Shown: piece by piece, positions 43,175-52,179 of the stretch
Layout of the letters: the number at the start of each line of letters is the position of its first letter
Position numbering within the stretch: position 1 is the first letter of the stretch
DNA from: Mucilaginibacter dorajii
Lineage (GTDB): Bacteria; Bacteroidota; Bacteroidia; Sphingobacteriales; Sphingobacteriaceae
Length of the DNA stretch: 64,000 nucleotides
Direction: 5' to 3'
NCBI RefSeq assembly: GCF_024808255.1
Contig: NZ_JANTYS010000001.1
Coordinates: forward strand, 124,001 to 188,000
Notes under the pieces: generated by a model
Seen by the model: only the letters and a program-made list of their open reading frames with translations
What the model was told of the DNA's origin: nothing
Databases searched by the model: none
Program-made: the position numbers and the translations under genes

Positions 43175-46100
43175 TCAGTCATTCCTCAAACTATCCGCCG
43201 GGTTAGCGAGGGCCACTTTGATGGATTGAAAGCTTACCGTCAGGATAGCGATCATCATGGCCGTTATACCCGCAGCGAAAAACATCCACCAGCTGATATC
43301 AATCCGGTAAGCAAAGGTTTGCAGCCATTTTTGCACCATCCACCAGGTAAAAGGCGTAACGATGAGCACGGACAAGAGTACCAGGTAAATGAAATCTTTG
43401 CTTAATAAAGTAGCCAGCTGCGTTACGGTGGCGCCCAGTACTTTTCGAACACTTACTTCCTTCGTGCGTTGCCGGGTAAAGAATGCCGTGAGTGCAAACA
43501 AACCCATCACCGAGATGGTAATTGCCACGAGCCCGAAAAACGTAATGATCTTTTCCAGGCGTGCGTATGAAATAAATAAAGCTTCAAAATTCTGATCAAC
43601 GAAAGAGTAGCGAAGCGGAAAGGCAGGTTCTATCTTTTTCCAGACCTGGCTGATTCCGGCAATAGTTTGCTGAACATGCCGGCTATCCAATTTAACAAGC
43701 ATGGTGCTCCCAAATTGCATCAGGCAGGGTTGATGGTTACCAATGGTAAACACCACAGGCTGCACCTCGCTTTCAAATCCCTGCACATTAAAATCTTTGA
43801 CCACTCCTACGATCCGTACCGATGTACTGTCACAACCAGGGAAGGCGATGAGCTCTCCGACAGGATCGGGCAGTCCTAGTTTTTGGGCTGCTGCCTCGTT
43901 AATAACAGCTGAACGTGTTTGCTGATCCTGCACCTCATTAGTAAAAAGGCGGCCCTTTTTTAAAGACACCCCGAGGGTTTTGAAATAATCGGCACTGACT
44001 TTAACCGACCGCATACGATAGGCTGCACCCTTGTTTTTGAATGGGATCGTCGAGGTGTCAACGCCAAAATTATCGCCCGGTACGCTTGTTGTTTTGGCGA
44101 CGCCAATAACTCCCGGTACCGAAAGCAGCAAGTTGCGGGTATTATCAAAACCTTGTTCACGGGTTTCCGGCCTCGTTTCCAGGCGCATCAATTGATCAGC
44201 CGAAAAACCCCTGTCCCTGTTTTGCATAAAGCTCAGCTGGCTTTTGATGACAATGATGCCGGTGATAAAAAACACCGATACCATAAACTGCACTACGATG
44301 AGACTGTTGCGGAATAGTGTTCCTTTACTACCTGTAGAATAAATACCTTTTAAAACTTTGACGGCATTGAATTTCGAGAGATAGACCGCGGGATATAATC
44401 CCGACAGCAAGATAATTCCCAATAAACAACTTATTAATTGAAGGACAACACGCAGCATTTCGTGCGGTTGCAAAAAACCGATGTTGATATTGAACGAACG
44501 GTTGATATAGGGTATGCCCAAAGCCAGCAGCACAACAGCTAAAATCAAACTTGCCAGACATTGCAGTGAAGTTTCGGCCATGAACTGGAGAATCAATGGT
44601 ATACGGCCCGCTCCCATTACTTTGCGTATACCAACCTCCTTTGCCCGGCTGATCGATTGCGCGATGGCCAGGTTGCTGAAATTGATGGCTCCGGCCAGCA
44701 GCAGCAGTATAGCTAAAACCAAGAGAATGGTTACCGTTGAAAAATTACTGCTGCCATGTTTCGGGAAATTGTGTAAACGTGGCACCTGGTCAACAAAAAG
44801 GTTGGTTTTAGCGCCGGCTTTAGTATAGTTTTCGAAAGATACGCCACCGGCTTTGATGCGCTCATTGTAATAAAGCCGGTTGATGGCTGTTTCAATCGTT
44901 GTATCGTTTTCCGCCCGCCCGAGCTTAATATAGGTTTGACAAGAATAGTTATCCCAGGTATTATCGTGCCGCCCGAAAGGATCGTGGATCAGCATGCCAA
45001 CTGGCAAATGGGTTGCCCCCGGCTGATCTTCCAATACACCGGTCACCATCAGGTCAGCACGATCGTTTAGTTTTATCGATCTGCCCATGGGGTCTTCACT
45101 GCCAAATAATTTACGGCCCAGGTCCCTGGTCAGTATTACCGTTTTGGGTTCGTTCAGTGCGGTAGCCGCATTACCGGCTGCCAGCTTATAAGGAAAAACC
45201 TTTAGGAAATTCGAATCGACCGTAACCAGGTTTTTTTGATAAATTTTACGTTCACCGACAGCAAGCAGACTTTCGCGGTCACCCGACGATTGTAACATGG
45301 TTGCCGCTTCGGCATTTTGATATTTTTGTGCCAGGAGACCGGCCAGCGGGGTAGGTGTATTATTTAAAAAGTCTTCGTTTTGGCGTAATGAAACATGATA
45401 GACCTTATTCAGTTCCGGGCTCCACTGGTCGTAGCTCAGTTCATAGTTCATATACAGCAGGATGACAATAAAGCTGCACAAACCGGCCGCCAGGCCGATC
45501 ATGTTAATGGAACTGTAGGTGATGCTGCGTACAGTATTGCGCCAGGCGATTTTCAGGTAATTGCGAAACATAGTCAAACGGTTAATTTTTTGATGCAAAA
45601 CTACCGGCCTGTTTATCGCAAAACGTTCCAATTTAGAAAATGGTCGCTCTTTTTTATACTCCACCGGGCTTTTCCCGGTCATTTGTTTGAAAGTTCGGTT
45701 AAAGGTCGTTTTAGAATTAAATCCCGATTCATAAGCAATGCCGAGCAGGGTGAGATGTTCATAAGCCGGGTCCTGCATTTTTGCCATAACATCCCTGACC
45801 CGGTATTCATTAATAAAATCGCTGAAGTTTTTTTTGAGGCCAATGTTAATGATCCGTGATAACTCATGGGCGGGCATATCCAGTTGCTCCGCAAGGGAGT
45901 TCACACTGAGTTCCGGATCCTGGTACAGGAGACCGGCCTCGATCTTTTTCTTTAATAAATTACCTTTTTGTTTTAAGCCTGTCGAAAGGGAGGCCCGGGT
46001 AAGCAACGCTGTTTCGATAGATCTGAAAAACACCACTACGCCCATTCGGATGACCATCCCGATCAGGAGCAGACACAATGGGTAATAAATTGATGGAGCT

Positions 46101-46630
46101 AACAGGAAGTGAAAAACCCAATAGTCAATGGCAACAAACGGCAGCCATAATAACAGCATGATGCCTAAACTTACTAATTGTCGATCCAACCAGCGCCATT
46201 CATACCGGTAACGATCACCTTCCTTAAATTTCTGACCGGCATAAAAACGTTCGATCAGCCGGTGAGACAGGTATAAGTAAGTGCCAGCTGATAGCCATAG
46301 CAATGGTTTGATGACAAGCGTGACGCCTGGTAAAAGAACAGGGAAAAAATGCAGCAGGTCTTTCCAATGGAACCGGCGTTCCGGCCGTGTAGCTTTTCGA
46401 ACATAAAAATAGATAAATGGCCCAAAGGACAGTGAAAATCGCAGTGGAAAAATGCCTGATAAACCGGCGATTCCTGATACCATGGCCACCAGCGCCAGGG
46501 CGAGGAAACGGTTAGCAGCGCGGTTGCTATCTTTTTTGAACCATAGCTGCAGGGCGAAATTCAGGCCGATCAATAGCATCCCGGAGAAGGCCAGGTCATA
46601 AAGGGTGATATGAAATGTATAGATTTTCAA
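43175..46630 (-). CDS. Membrane-bound AraC regulator fused to an FtsX/MacB-type permease (copy 2)
   Basis: This 1151-residue chain has the same plan as copy 1. Residues 1-205 are membrane segments (SFGPFIYFYVRKATRP is the signature), about 220-325 the AraC HTH (LSVNSLAEQLDMPAHELSRI; GIAYESGFNSKTTFNRTFKQMTGKSP), and from Met354 (codon at 45571-45569, MFRNYLKIAWRN) a full MacB/FtsX permease ending NPADSLRND. The canonical permease start is retained inside the frame, as in copy 1, so two independent genes show the same uninterrupted junction. This argues against a sequencing error. A coiled linker of about 30 residues joins the parts. It is read leftward, opposite to copy 1. Function is inferred: ligand-sensing membrane regulator. 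Confidence 0.85.
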   Translation of the reverse strand: MKIYTFHITLYDLAFSGMLLIGLNFALQLWFKKDSNRAANRFLALALVAMVSGIAGLSGIFPLRFSLSFGPFIYFYVRKATRPERRFHWKDLLHFFPVLLPGVTLVIKPLLWLSAGTYLYLSHRLIERFYAGQKFKEGDRYRYEWRWLDRQLVSLGIMLLLWLPFVAIDYWVFHFLLAPSIYYPLCLLLIGMVIRMGVVVFFRSIETALLTRASLSTGLKQKGNLLKKKIEAGLLYQDPELSVNSLAEQLDMPAHELSRIINIGLKKNFSDFINEYRVRDVMAKMQDPAYEHLTLLGIAYESGFNSKTTFNRTFKQMTGKSPVEYKKERPFSKLERFAINRPVVLHQKINRLTMFRNYLKIAWRNTVRSITYSSINMIGLAAGLCSFIVILLYMNYELSYDQWSPELNKVYHVSLRQNEDFLNNTPTPLAGLLAQKYQNAEAATMLQSSGDRESLLAVGERKIYQKNLVTVDSNFLKVFPYKLAAGNAATALNEPKTVILTRDLGRKLFGSEDPMGRSIKLNDRADLMVTGVLEDQPGATHLPVGMLIHDPFGRHDNTWDNYSCQTYIKLGRAENDTTIETAINRLYYNERIKAGGVSFENYTKAGAKTNLFVDQVPRLHNFPKHGSSNFSTVTILLVLAILLLLAGAINFSNLAIAQSISRAKEVGIRKVMGAGRIPLILQFMAETSLQCLASLILAVVLLALGIPYINRSFNINIGFLQPHEMLRVVLQLISCLLGIILLSGLYPAVYLSKFNAVKVLKGIYSTGSKGTLFRNSLIVVQFMVSVFFITGIIVIKSQLSFMQNRDRGFSADQLMRLETRPETREQGFDNTRNLLLSVPGVIGVAKTTSVPGDNFGVDTSTIPFKNKGAAYRMRSVKVSADYFKTLGVSLKKGRLFTNEVQDQQTRSAVINEAAAQKLGLPDPVGELIAFPGCDSTSVRIVGVVKDFNVQGFESEVQPVVFTIGNHQPCLMQFGSTMLVKLDSRHVQQTIAGISQVWKKIEPAFPLRYSFVDQNFEALFISYARLEKIITFFGLVAITISVMGLFALTAFFTRQRTKEVSVRKVLGATVTQLATLLSKDFIYLVLLSVLIVTPFTWWMVQKWLQTFAYRIDISWWMFFAAGITAMMIAILTVSFQSIKVALANPADSLRND

Positions 46631-47270
46631 GCGTGTTAATTACTCAATCGTTGTTCCAAATTTACAAAACATTAAGTGACAGGCAGTTAATAGACAGCTT
46701 GCCTGGCAAGTGTAACGGAAACGGACGAAGGCATGTTCGGTTTTGAAATTTAAATGAGGAAAATATCAAAGGCGTATGGTACCTAAGGTTTGTAAATCAA
46801 TCACAAAACTTGCAGATAACGAAACCGTCAAGTGTATGATTACCTATGAATAAAATGTATGATAGGTAATGAACAATGACATATGCGTTCAAAATACCAG
46901 GACGGGCCATAAGATCAGCAAAAGACCGAATTTCTTCACGGCCTTAAAGATAGGTCCTCTCTGGCCGGTCGAATAGAACAGGATTAGCGCCGGAACCGTG
47001 CAGATACGGTCGCTTACCTGTATCGTTAACGAACGTCTGGCCTATGGAATAATTTGTAAGTACTTGAAATGGAGTAATTTATGCAAGTGGCACAAAAATG
47101 GATTAGGGTTCCACCATGCAGGGACTCGGCAAAGGACAATATTCGGGAAAAGTAACCGCCATTTATTATGGGCAGAGGGTGGCCTCCTGTATCACAGGTT
47201 AATCTCATTCTATTTACCTGTTGCGAATTCCCTGTATGTTTGCAGCTTCCTATTAATAGTAAAACCATAA
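46631..47270. other. Gap with a possible decayed membrane-protein fragment
   Basis: The minus strand from about 47030 to a stop at 46891-46889 reads VPALILFYSTGQRGPIF then a basic segment and a hydrophobic end (GLLLILWPVLVF). It looks like the C-terminus of a membrane protein, possibly TraX-like. There is no start codon and nothing else matching upstream. The rest of the gap shows no supported feature. Confidence 0.35.
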
Positions 47271-48698
47271 ATGAAACATCTAAAGCTAACTATAGCCTGC
47301 CTCTTCCTTTGTAGCGCGATACATGCGCAGACGCCACAAAGCCTGAACGATACCCTTACCGCACGGTTTAACCGGGGCGACTACAAAGGTTTTTATGCAC
47401 TTGGCTCCGTCCAATGGCAGCAAAACAATAAAGAAGAAGGCATTGAGGGTTGGCTGAATTATATACAGGCCCTGTGCGGCTCCATCAAGACCGCTCATTT
47501 TGACCATGCTGCGCATGACACCAGCTATTTCACCTGGGACGGGCAAAAGAAAATGATGAGCTTTCTGTTAAAAACTTCCGGCAGCGGTCATTTCGACAGC
47601 TTCGATTTCAGGGACTATCATTTGCCTGCGACGGCAATTGCGCTACAGCCTATCCCGACCGATAATCCCCGAAAGACCCGCCTGGACATGGCTGTCCATA
47701 ACAGCACAGTTGATTTTATGGTCACACATAAACTGATCGGACTCTCTATTGGCATCGTCAGGGATGGCAAAAAGTACACGTACAATTATGGCACCGTTGA
47801 AAAAGGCAAAGCGCAATTACCGGGCTCCACCACAACATTTGAACTCGCCTCGGTCACCAAAACTTTTACCGGAATACTGCTGGCCCAGGCCATATTGGAT
47901 AAAAAGCTGCAACTGACAGACGATATCCGGAAATATATGAACGGTGATTTCCCCAACCTGCAATACCAGGATCATCCTATCCGCATCGTGGACCTGTCCA
48001 ACCACACTTCGGGCCTTCCGGTGGAATTGCCCAACCTGGATACTTTTAAAAACGCCTTTGATGTACTCAGGATGTACGACAGTTACACCAACGCTCAATT
48101 TTTAGCCGATATCCGCAAGGTAAAGATCGATACCTTACCTGGCACACGCTACGGTTATTCCAACGCCGGGGTAAAACTGCTCGGCATCATATTGGAAAAG
48201 GTCTACGGGCAAACCTATGCCGGGCTGCTCAAAAAATACATCACCGGCCCCATGCAGATGAAGCATACCCGTATCGCATCAGCCATCAGCGATACCACCA
48301 GTTATACCAAAGGTTACGACGGGCTGAGCAACCCAATGCCTCACGTTAATTTCAACATGTTTGGAGGGGCCGGAAGCATCTTGTCGACGGCTAAAGAAAT
48401 GCTGAATTACGTCGAACAAAACATCAGCGAACAAATCCCGGCAGTAAAACTAGCCCACCGGCAAACCTTTGCCAGCGCAGACGGCGCGATGGGCCTGTGC
48501 TGGCAGATCAACCGGAAAACCGTTAACGGAACCCGTATCTGGAAAAGCGGTGGTGCGCTGGGGTTCAGGAGTTATTTAGCGGTTGTACCTGAAAAAAAAA
48601 TCGGCATCATCTGGCTTTCAAACCGCTCGGACCTACCGGAAGAAGAACTGAGTGATATGGTGGACAAACTTTTACAGGAGGCGTTAAAAGAAGAATAA
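47271..48698 (+). CDS. Secreted serine beta-lactamase/penicillin-binding-like hydrolase
   Basis: This 475-residue protein has a signal peptide (1-19). It has an N-terminal region of about 120 residues with a DUF3887-like flavour (small NTF2-like fold, inferred), then a class C beta-lactamase-related domain (about 145-470). Motifs are SVTK (catalytic Ser and Lys), YSN in YGYSNAGVKL and the KSGG triad. Family members include peptidases, esterases and beta-lactamases; the sequence does not say which. It lies alone, with long gaps on both sides. Confidence 0.85.
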   Translation: MKHLKLTIACLFLCSAIHAQTPQSLNDTLTARFNRGDYKGFYALGSVQWQQNNKEEGIEGWLNYIQALCGSIKTAHFDHAAHDTSYFTWDGQKKMMSFLLKTSGSGHFDSFDFRDYHLPATAIALQPIPTDNPRKTRLDMAVHNSTVDFMVTHKLIGLSIGIVRDGKKYTYNYGTVEKGKAQLPGSTTTFELASVTKTFTGILLAQAILDKKLQLTDDIRKYMNGDFPNLQYQDHPIRIVDLSNHTSGLPVELPNLDTFKNAFDVLRMYDSYTNAQFLADIRKVKIDTLPGTRYGYSNAGVKLLGIILEKVYGQTYAGLLKKYITGPMQMKHTRIASAISDTTSYTKGYDGLSNPMPHVNFNMFGGAGSILSTAKEMLNYVEQNISEQIPAVKLAHRQTFASADGAMGLCWQINRKTVNGTRIWKSGGALGFRSYLAVVPEKKIGIIWLSNRSDLPEEELSDMVDKLLQEALKEE

Positions 48699-49190
48699 TA
48701 AGAAAGCTTAGCTAAAACGGCATGATAGTGCCATTAATCGATGTAAAAAAGTGTCAATCTAAAGATGTTGATTACACATTTCGATAATGTCAACAGGTTC
48801 ATTGGCACGATATTCTAACAAATTGTAAATATCAACGTAAGTTTTTGATTATTTCATCTTCGTCGTCGTCAGATGATCAGCAATTTTCGTCTTGGTCTTC
48901 GTGGGTGGAGTAGATTTTCGAACTGCACACCGGGCTAAAACACGGTTTCTTATTTCGCCCATTGCCGGATTGGATAACGCCTTCAGCGCTATGAGCCCAA
49001 CAGCGTTACGGAGAGGTTTGCATCAGCAAATAAATTTTCTGCTTGTCGCCGCTACTTTTATCGCCGTTATAGCAAAAAAACATTCGTTTTAGGATGCTTT
49101 GGGATATCGAAGGCGGTTTAACCCGGTCTATCCTGTTCATGTAAAAATCACATGATAGACCGGGCTGCCAGGATCGGCTTCGCCAAACCG
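48699..49190. other. Intergenic gap without supported features
   Basis: The stretch lies between the converging beta-lactamase-like and beta-helix genes. Small frames within it have no coding character and I see no strong hairpin with a T-run. Confidence 0.5.
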
Positions 49191-50243
49191 TTATTTATTT
49201 TTTGAATTCAAAAAAATACCGGCATCAATATCTTTCCCGGCCGAGGCGGGCGAAAGGTTCAGGTAATCCCCTGGTATTCCCTTAGCCGTTACTTCATTCA
49301 GCAGCACTGTCCCGGATTTGCGGATACCTTTTTCCACGGGTTTATTCAGCCGGTCGGGTATGATTTCATCTTCATTAAAGCCCATATAAGAGGCATTTCC
49401 CGCGATGACCGAATTGCTGAACTGATAATTGGGATGCACACCTCGGTAACCTACCCAGAAATAATTCCCGTCTGCGACAATATTATCATGGAAGGTAAAG
49501 GGGCTGTAGGAACTCTGTCCGTAGCCATACCAGACCGCGCCTTCATAAGCGCCATAGATGATCGAATGGGTCAGTGAAAAATCCTTGAGGCCGCTAAATA
49601 CCATAACGGCGTTTTTGATACCGTAAAAGATGCAGTGGTCAACAGTTATGCCTGCGCCCTGGGCAAAAACGCCCCCTTGCATGGGTGCCGAATTCTTATC
49701 CCCGACAAAATAGCACTGGGAAATTTCCAGTCCCGTCAGGGTGCTGTCCCTTCTTTGGATGACATAATAATAGAGCGATGCGGGATTGGGGTTGCCGGTA
49801 AATTTCAACCCTTTGATCACAACATCGTTCCGCTCCACTTGGAAAGCAATGCTGGCATGCTTTAATTTACCGGTCCTGTTGGAGTCGGCCACGCATTGAA
49901 TGACCGGCATTTTAGCAGGTGTCCAGGTTTTGTCACCGGGCATATCCATCGCTTCGAAGGTAAATTTGGTATTGGCCGGTAGGTTGCTTCCGGGGCGGAC
50001 CACCAATGGATTGACCAGTGTATAAAGGCCCGGCGCGATCTTAATGGTGATCGGTTCTTTACCGCTAAAGGTATTCGCCCTGCTTACCGCTTTGTCCAGG
50101 CTGGCCAGTGGTGCACGGAGTGTCCCGGAAGCATCATCCTTGCCTTCGGTTGCATTGACAAAGAGTGTTTGCGCCCTTAAAGGAACGCTCAAAATCAATA
50201 AAATCGCAAAAGTTAATAATTTCAATTCGGTGGTTTTCATCAT
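49191..50243 (-). CDS. Secreted right-handed beta-helix protein
   Basis: The protein has 350 residues with a signal peptide (about 1-25, ending LRAQ). The N-terminal LFVNATEGKDDASGTLRAPLASLDKAVSRA is the usual entry to pectate-lyase-like beta-helices (DUF1565 type). Repeated coils with aligned Asn, Gly and hydrophobic residues follow (NDVVIKGLKFTGNP; GITVDHCIFYGIKNAV; FSLTHSIIYGAYEG). No catalytic lyase motif is evident. It may bind or process polysaccharide at the surface. It is divergent from the next gene on the right, separated by about 480 bases. Confidence 0.8.
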   Translation of the reverse strand: MMKTTELKLLTFAILLILSVPLRAQTLFVNATEGKDDASGTLRAPLASLDKAVSRANTFSGKEPITIKIAPGLYTLVNPLVVRPGSNLPANTKFTFEAMDMPGDKTWTPAKMPVIQCVADSNRTGKLKHASIAFQVERNDVVIKGLKFTGNPNPASLYYYVIQRRDSTLTGLEISQCYFVGDKNSAPMQGGVFAQGAGITVDHCIFYGIKNAVMVFSGLKDFSLTHSIIYGAYEGAVWYGYGQSSYSPFTFHDNIVADGNYFWVGYRGVHPNYQFSNSVIAGNASYMGFNEDEIIPDRLNKPVEKGIRKSGTVLLNEVTAKGIPGDYLNLSPASAGKDIDAGIFLNSKNK

Positions 50244-50725
50244 TTAATTTATAATGGTAATTAATGGTTTATTGGCCAAATGTAGAAAGGGCTCCCGGAT
50301 ATGCTTGTTCAATCGGCCTTCAAGTTCGTTCAAAAGCACGCCAAGTTTTATCACGCTGATAATCAAAGCTATTGACAATAAATTCAATCCTGCCATTTTT
50401 GAATATTCACCCGTCTATCCAGGCAATTCCAACCCCGCCCAGTCATTCAAGTGCAACGTTCCTGTCTTCCTATTCCTGTGGATACCAGCGTTAATCGTCC
50501 TGCAATTGTCTATTAAATCCTGTAAGGGAAGCTTTTTCGCCCGGCCATATTAGCACTGCTGATCAGTCACCGAACAACTGTGGTAAATATTTCTGTTTTT
50601 GTCATGATTAGTCTATTTTTAATTGAATAAGTTCGCCCATATGAAAGACAAATTAACAGCCTTTTTTTCCAAGGTTCACTCCACCCGCTCAAGTGCGTAC
50701 AAGTTTCCCCTTTGATGAATAGAAC
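50244..50725. promoter_or_regulatory. Divergent gap upstream of the beta-helix and HTH-like genes
   Basis: About 480 bases lie between two divergent starts, so promoters for both must be here. I find no clear TAnnTTTG box or palindrome. A short minus-strand frame at 50567-50758 overlaps the next gene and is not supported. Confidence 0.4.
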
Positions 50726-52006
50726 ATGCGAAATAGCCAGGAAATACAAGATATTCAAAAGTGCCTCGAACTGATAGAAACCCGGCTTAACTGGGGACCA
50801 AGCCAGGAATGGACCGGTTATGATTTTGAAAAGCTAAGTGTAGAGATCCAGGCGGTTACCAGCGTCATCCTGAGCGTCACCACACTGAAAAGGCTCTGGG
50901 GGAAATTGACATATACTTCTATGCCGACCGGCACCACCTTGAATACGCTGGCGCAGTTTGCGGGCTTTAAGGACTGGCGGGAATTTAAACATCAGATACG
51001 TTTGGACCAATCACCGGCTGCGGGTTTCGGGGTTCCACCGTTAAACGTGCCGCTAAAGCCTATCAGAACGAAAAAGACCTATTGGCTCACAGCATTGTTG
51101 TTGATGCTGATTGCCGGCTGTGCCCTGTTTTTATTCCAGGGCAAAACGACTGCCCCCGTCGACACTAAAGCCTATCAATTCAGCAGTAATAAAATAAAAA
51201 CGGAAGGGGTCCCTAACTCCGTCATTTTCAATTATGATGCCGCTGCCGCCGGTACCAATGCCGTATTTATTGCCCAGTCCTGGGACCTGCGGCGGAAAGT
51301 AGCGGTACCACAACAGGGCCACGTCTATTCTACTCTCTATTATCAGCCGGGTTATTACCGGGCAAAACTCCTCGTTGGTAATCAAATCGTCAAAGAACAC
51401 GACCTGATGATTTCATCCGGCGGATGGGTGGCCATGATCGCTAAAGATGGCGGCGCTCCGCTTTATTTTAAAAAAGATGAGGTGCTGAAAAATAAAGTCG
51501 CAGCCGTTAATCAAGCCATTCTTTCAAAGTATAATGTGCCCCTGCAACCATCATTGCCGGCCTTGCACTTTTTCAATGTCCGGGATATGGGCGGCATTCG
51601 GAATGACCGCTTTATTTTTGAAACCACCCTGAAGAGTGATTTCCATCAAGGCTCTGCTGCCTGTCAGCGTGTGGAAGTGCTTATCTTGTGCAAGAATGAC
51701 GTCATCAATATCCCGCTGAGTTCCAGCGGCTGCGTAGGTGATCTTTCCCTATATGCAGCCGGCACCAAGATAACGAGCAAAAGTGCAGACATGTCCAAGT
51801 TTGGCTGCGACCTGGACCAATGGGTGAAGCTGAGGGTGGAAAGCCAAAACGGAAAAATACGTTTTTTCATCAATGGCCGGGAGGCTTATTCCCTTCACGC
51901 TACCCCTTTGCCTACGGCTATCGTAGGGGTGGAATATCGTTTCAACGGCACGGGTGCCATAAAAGATACCCGCTTCCTCAAAGACAGGCAGGTCATTAAC
52001 TTTTAA
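50726..52006 (+). CDS. Membrane-tethered protein with N-terminal HTH-like domain
   Basis: A 426-residue protein in three parts. Residues 1-95 carry a Bacteroidota-specific helical module (RLNWGPSQEWTGYDFEKLS; ILSVTTLKRLWGKLTY; TTLNTLAQFAGFKDWREFKH) that looks like a DNA-binding or signalling domain. A transmembrane helix spans about 119-137. The extracytoplasmic part (140-426) seems to hold two beta-sandwich domains; the last resembles a concanavalin-like fold (RVESQNGKIRFFINGREAY). The plan suggests a one-component regulator that binds a ligand outside and acts inside. It is read in the same direction as the FecR-like permease that follows 173 bases later. No described function is known to me. 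Confidence 0.7.
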   Translation: MRNSQEIQDIQKCLELIETRLNWGPSQEWTGYDFEKLSVEIQAVTSVILSVTTLKRLWGKLTYTSMPTGTTLNTLAQFAGFKDWREFKHQIRLDQSPAAGFGVPPLNVPLKPIRTKKTYWLTALLLMLIAGCALFLFQGKTTAPVDTKAYQFSSNKIKTEGVPNSVIFNYDAAAAGTNAVFIAQSWDLRRKVAVPQQGHVYSTLYYQPGYYRAKLLVGNQIVKEHDLMISSGGWVAMIAKDGGAPLYFKKDEVLKNKVAAVNQAILSKYNVPLQPSLPALHFFNVRDMGGIRNDRFIFETTLKSDFHQGSAACQRVEVLILCKNDVINIPLSSSGCVGDLSLYAAGTKITSKSADMSKFGCDLDQWVKLRVESQNGKIRFFINGREAYSLHATPLPTAIVGVEYRFNGTGAIKDTRFLKDRQVINF

Positions 52007-52179
52007 AGCAAACGACACACTTTTAGAGCCACAACCGTCCCGGCCAGAAGCGAACACCGGCTGTAACGTTTTCGTACAGTTAGTTCAAAAATTTGTTTTT
52101 AAATTATTGAAAATCAATTTATTATACAGGTGGCACGATTTTAATAAACTGAAAGTTATAACTAAGGTATACCACAGAT

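Noticed and set aside
46998..47270. Plus-strand 90-codon frame before the beta-lactamase-like gene
   Set aside because: It ends where the real gene starts and reads as translated non-coding DNA; a minus-strand fragment at 46889-47030 is more protein-like.
48892..49092. 66-codon plus-strand frame in the gap after the beta-lactamase-like gene
   Set aside because: No recognisable protein pattern, no ribosome-binding context and no neighbours in operon.
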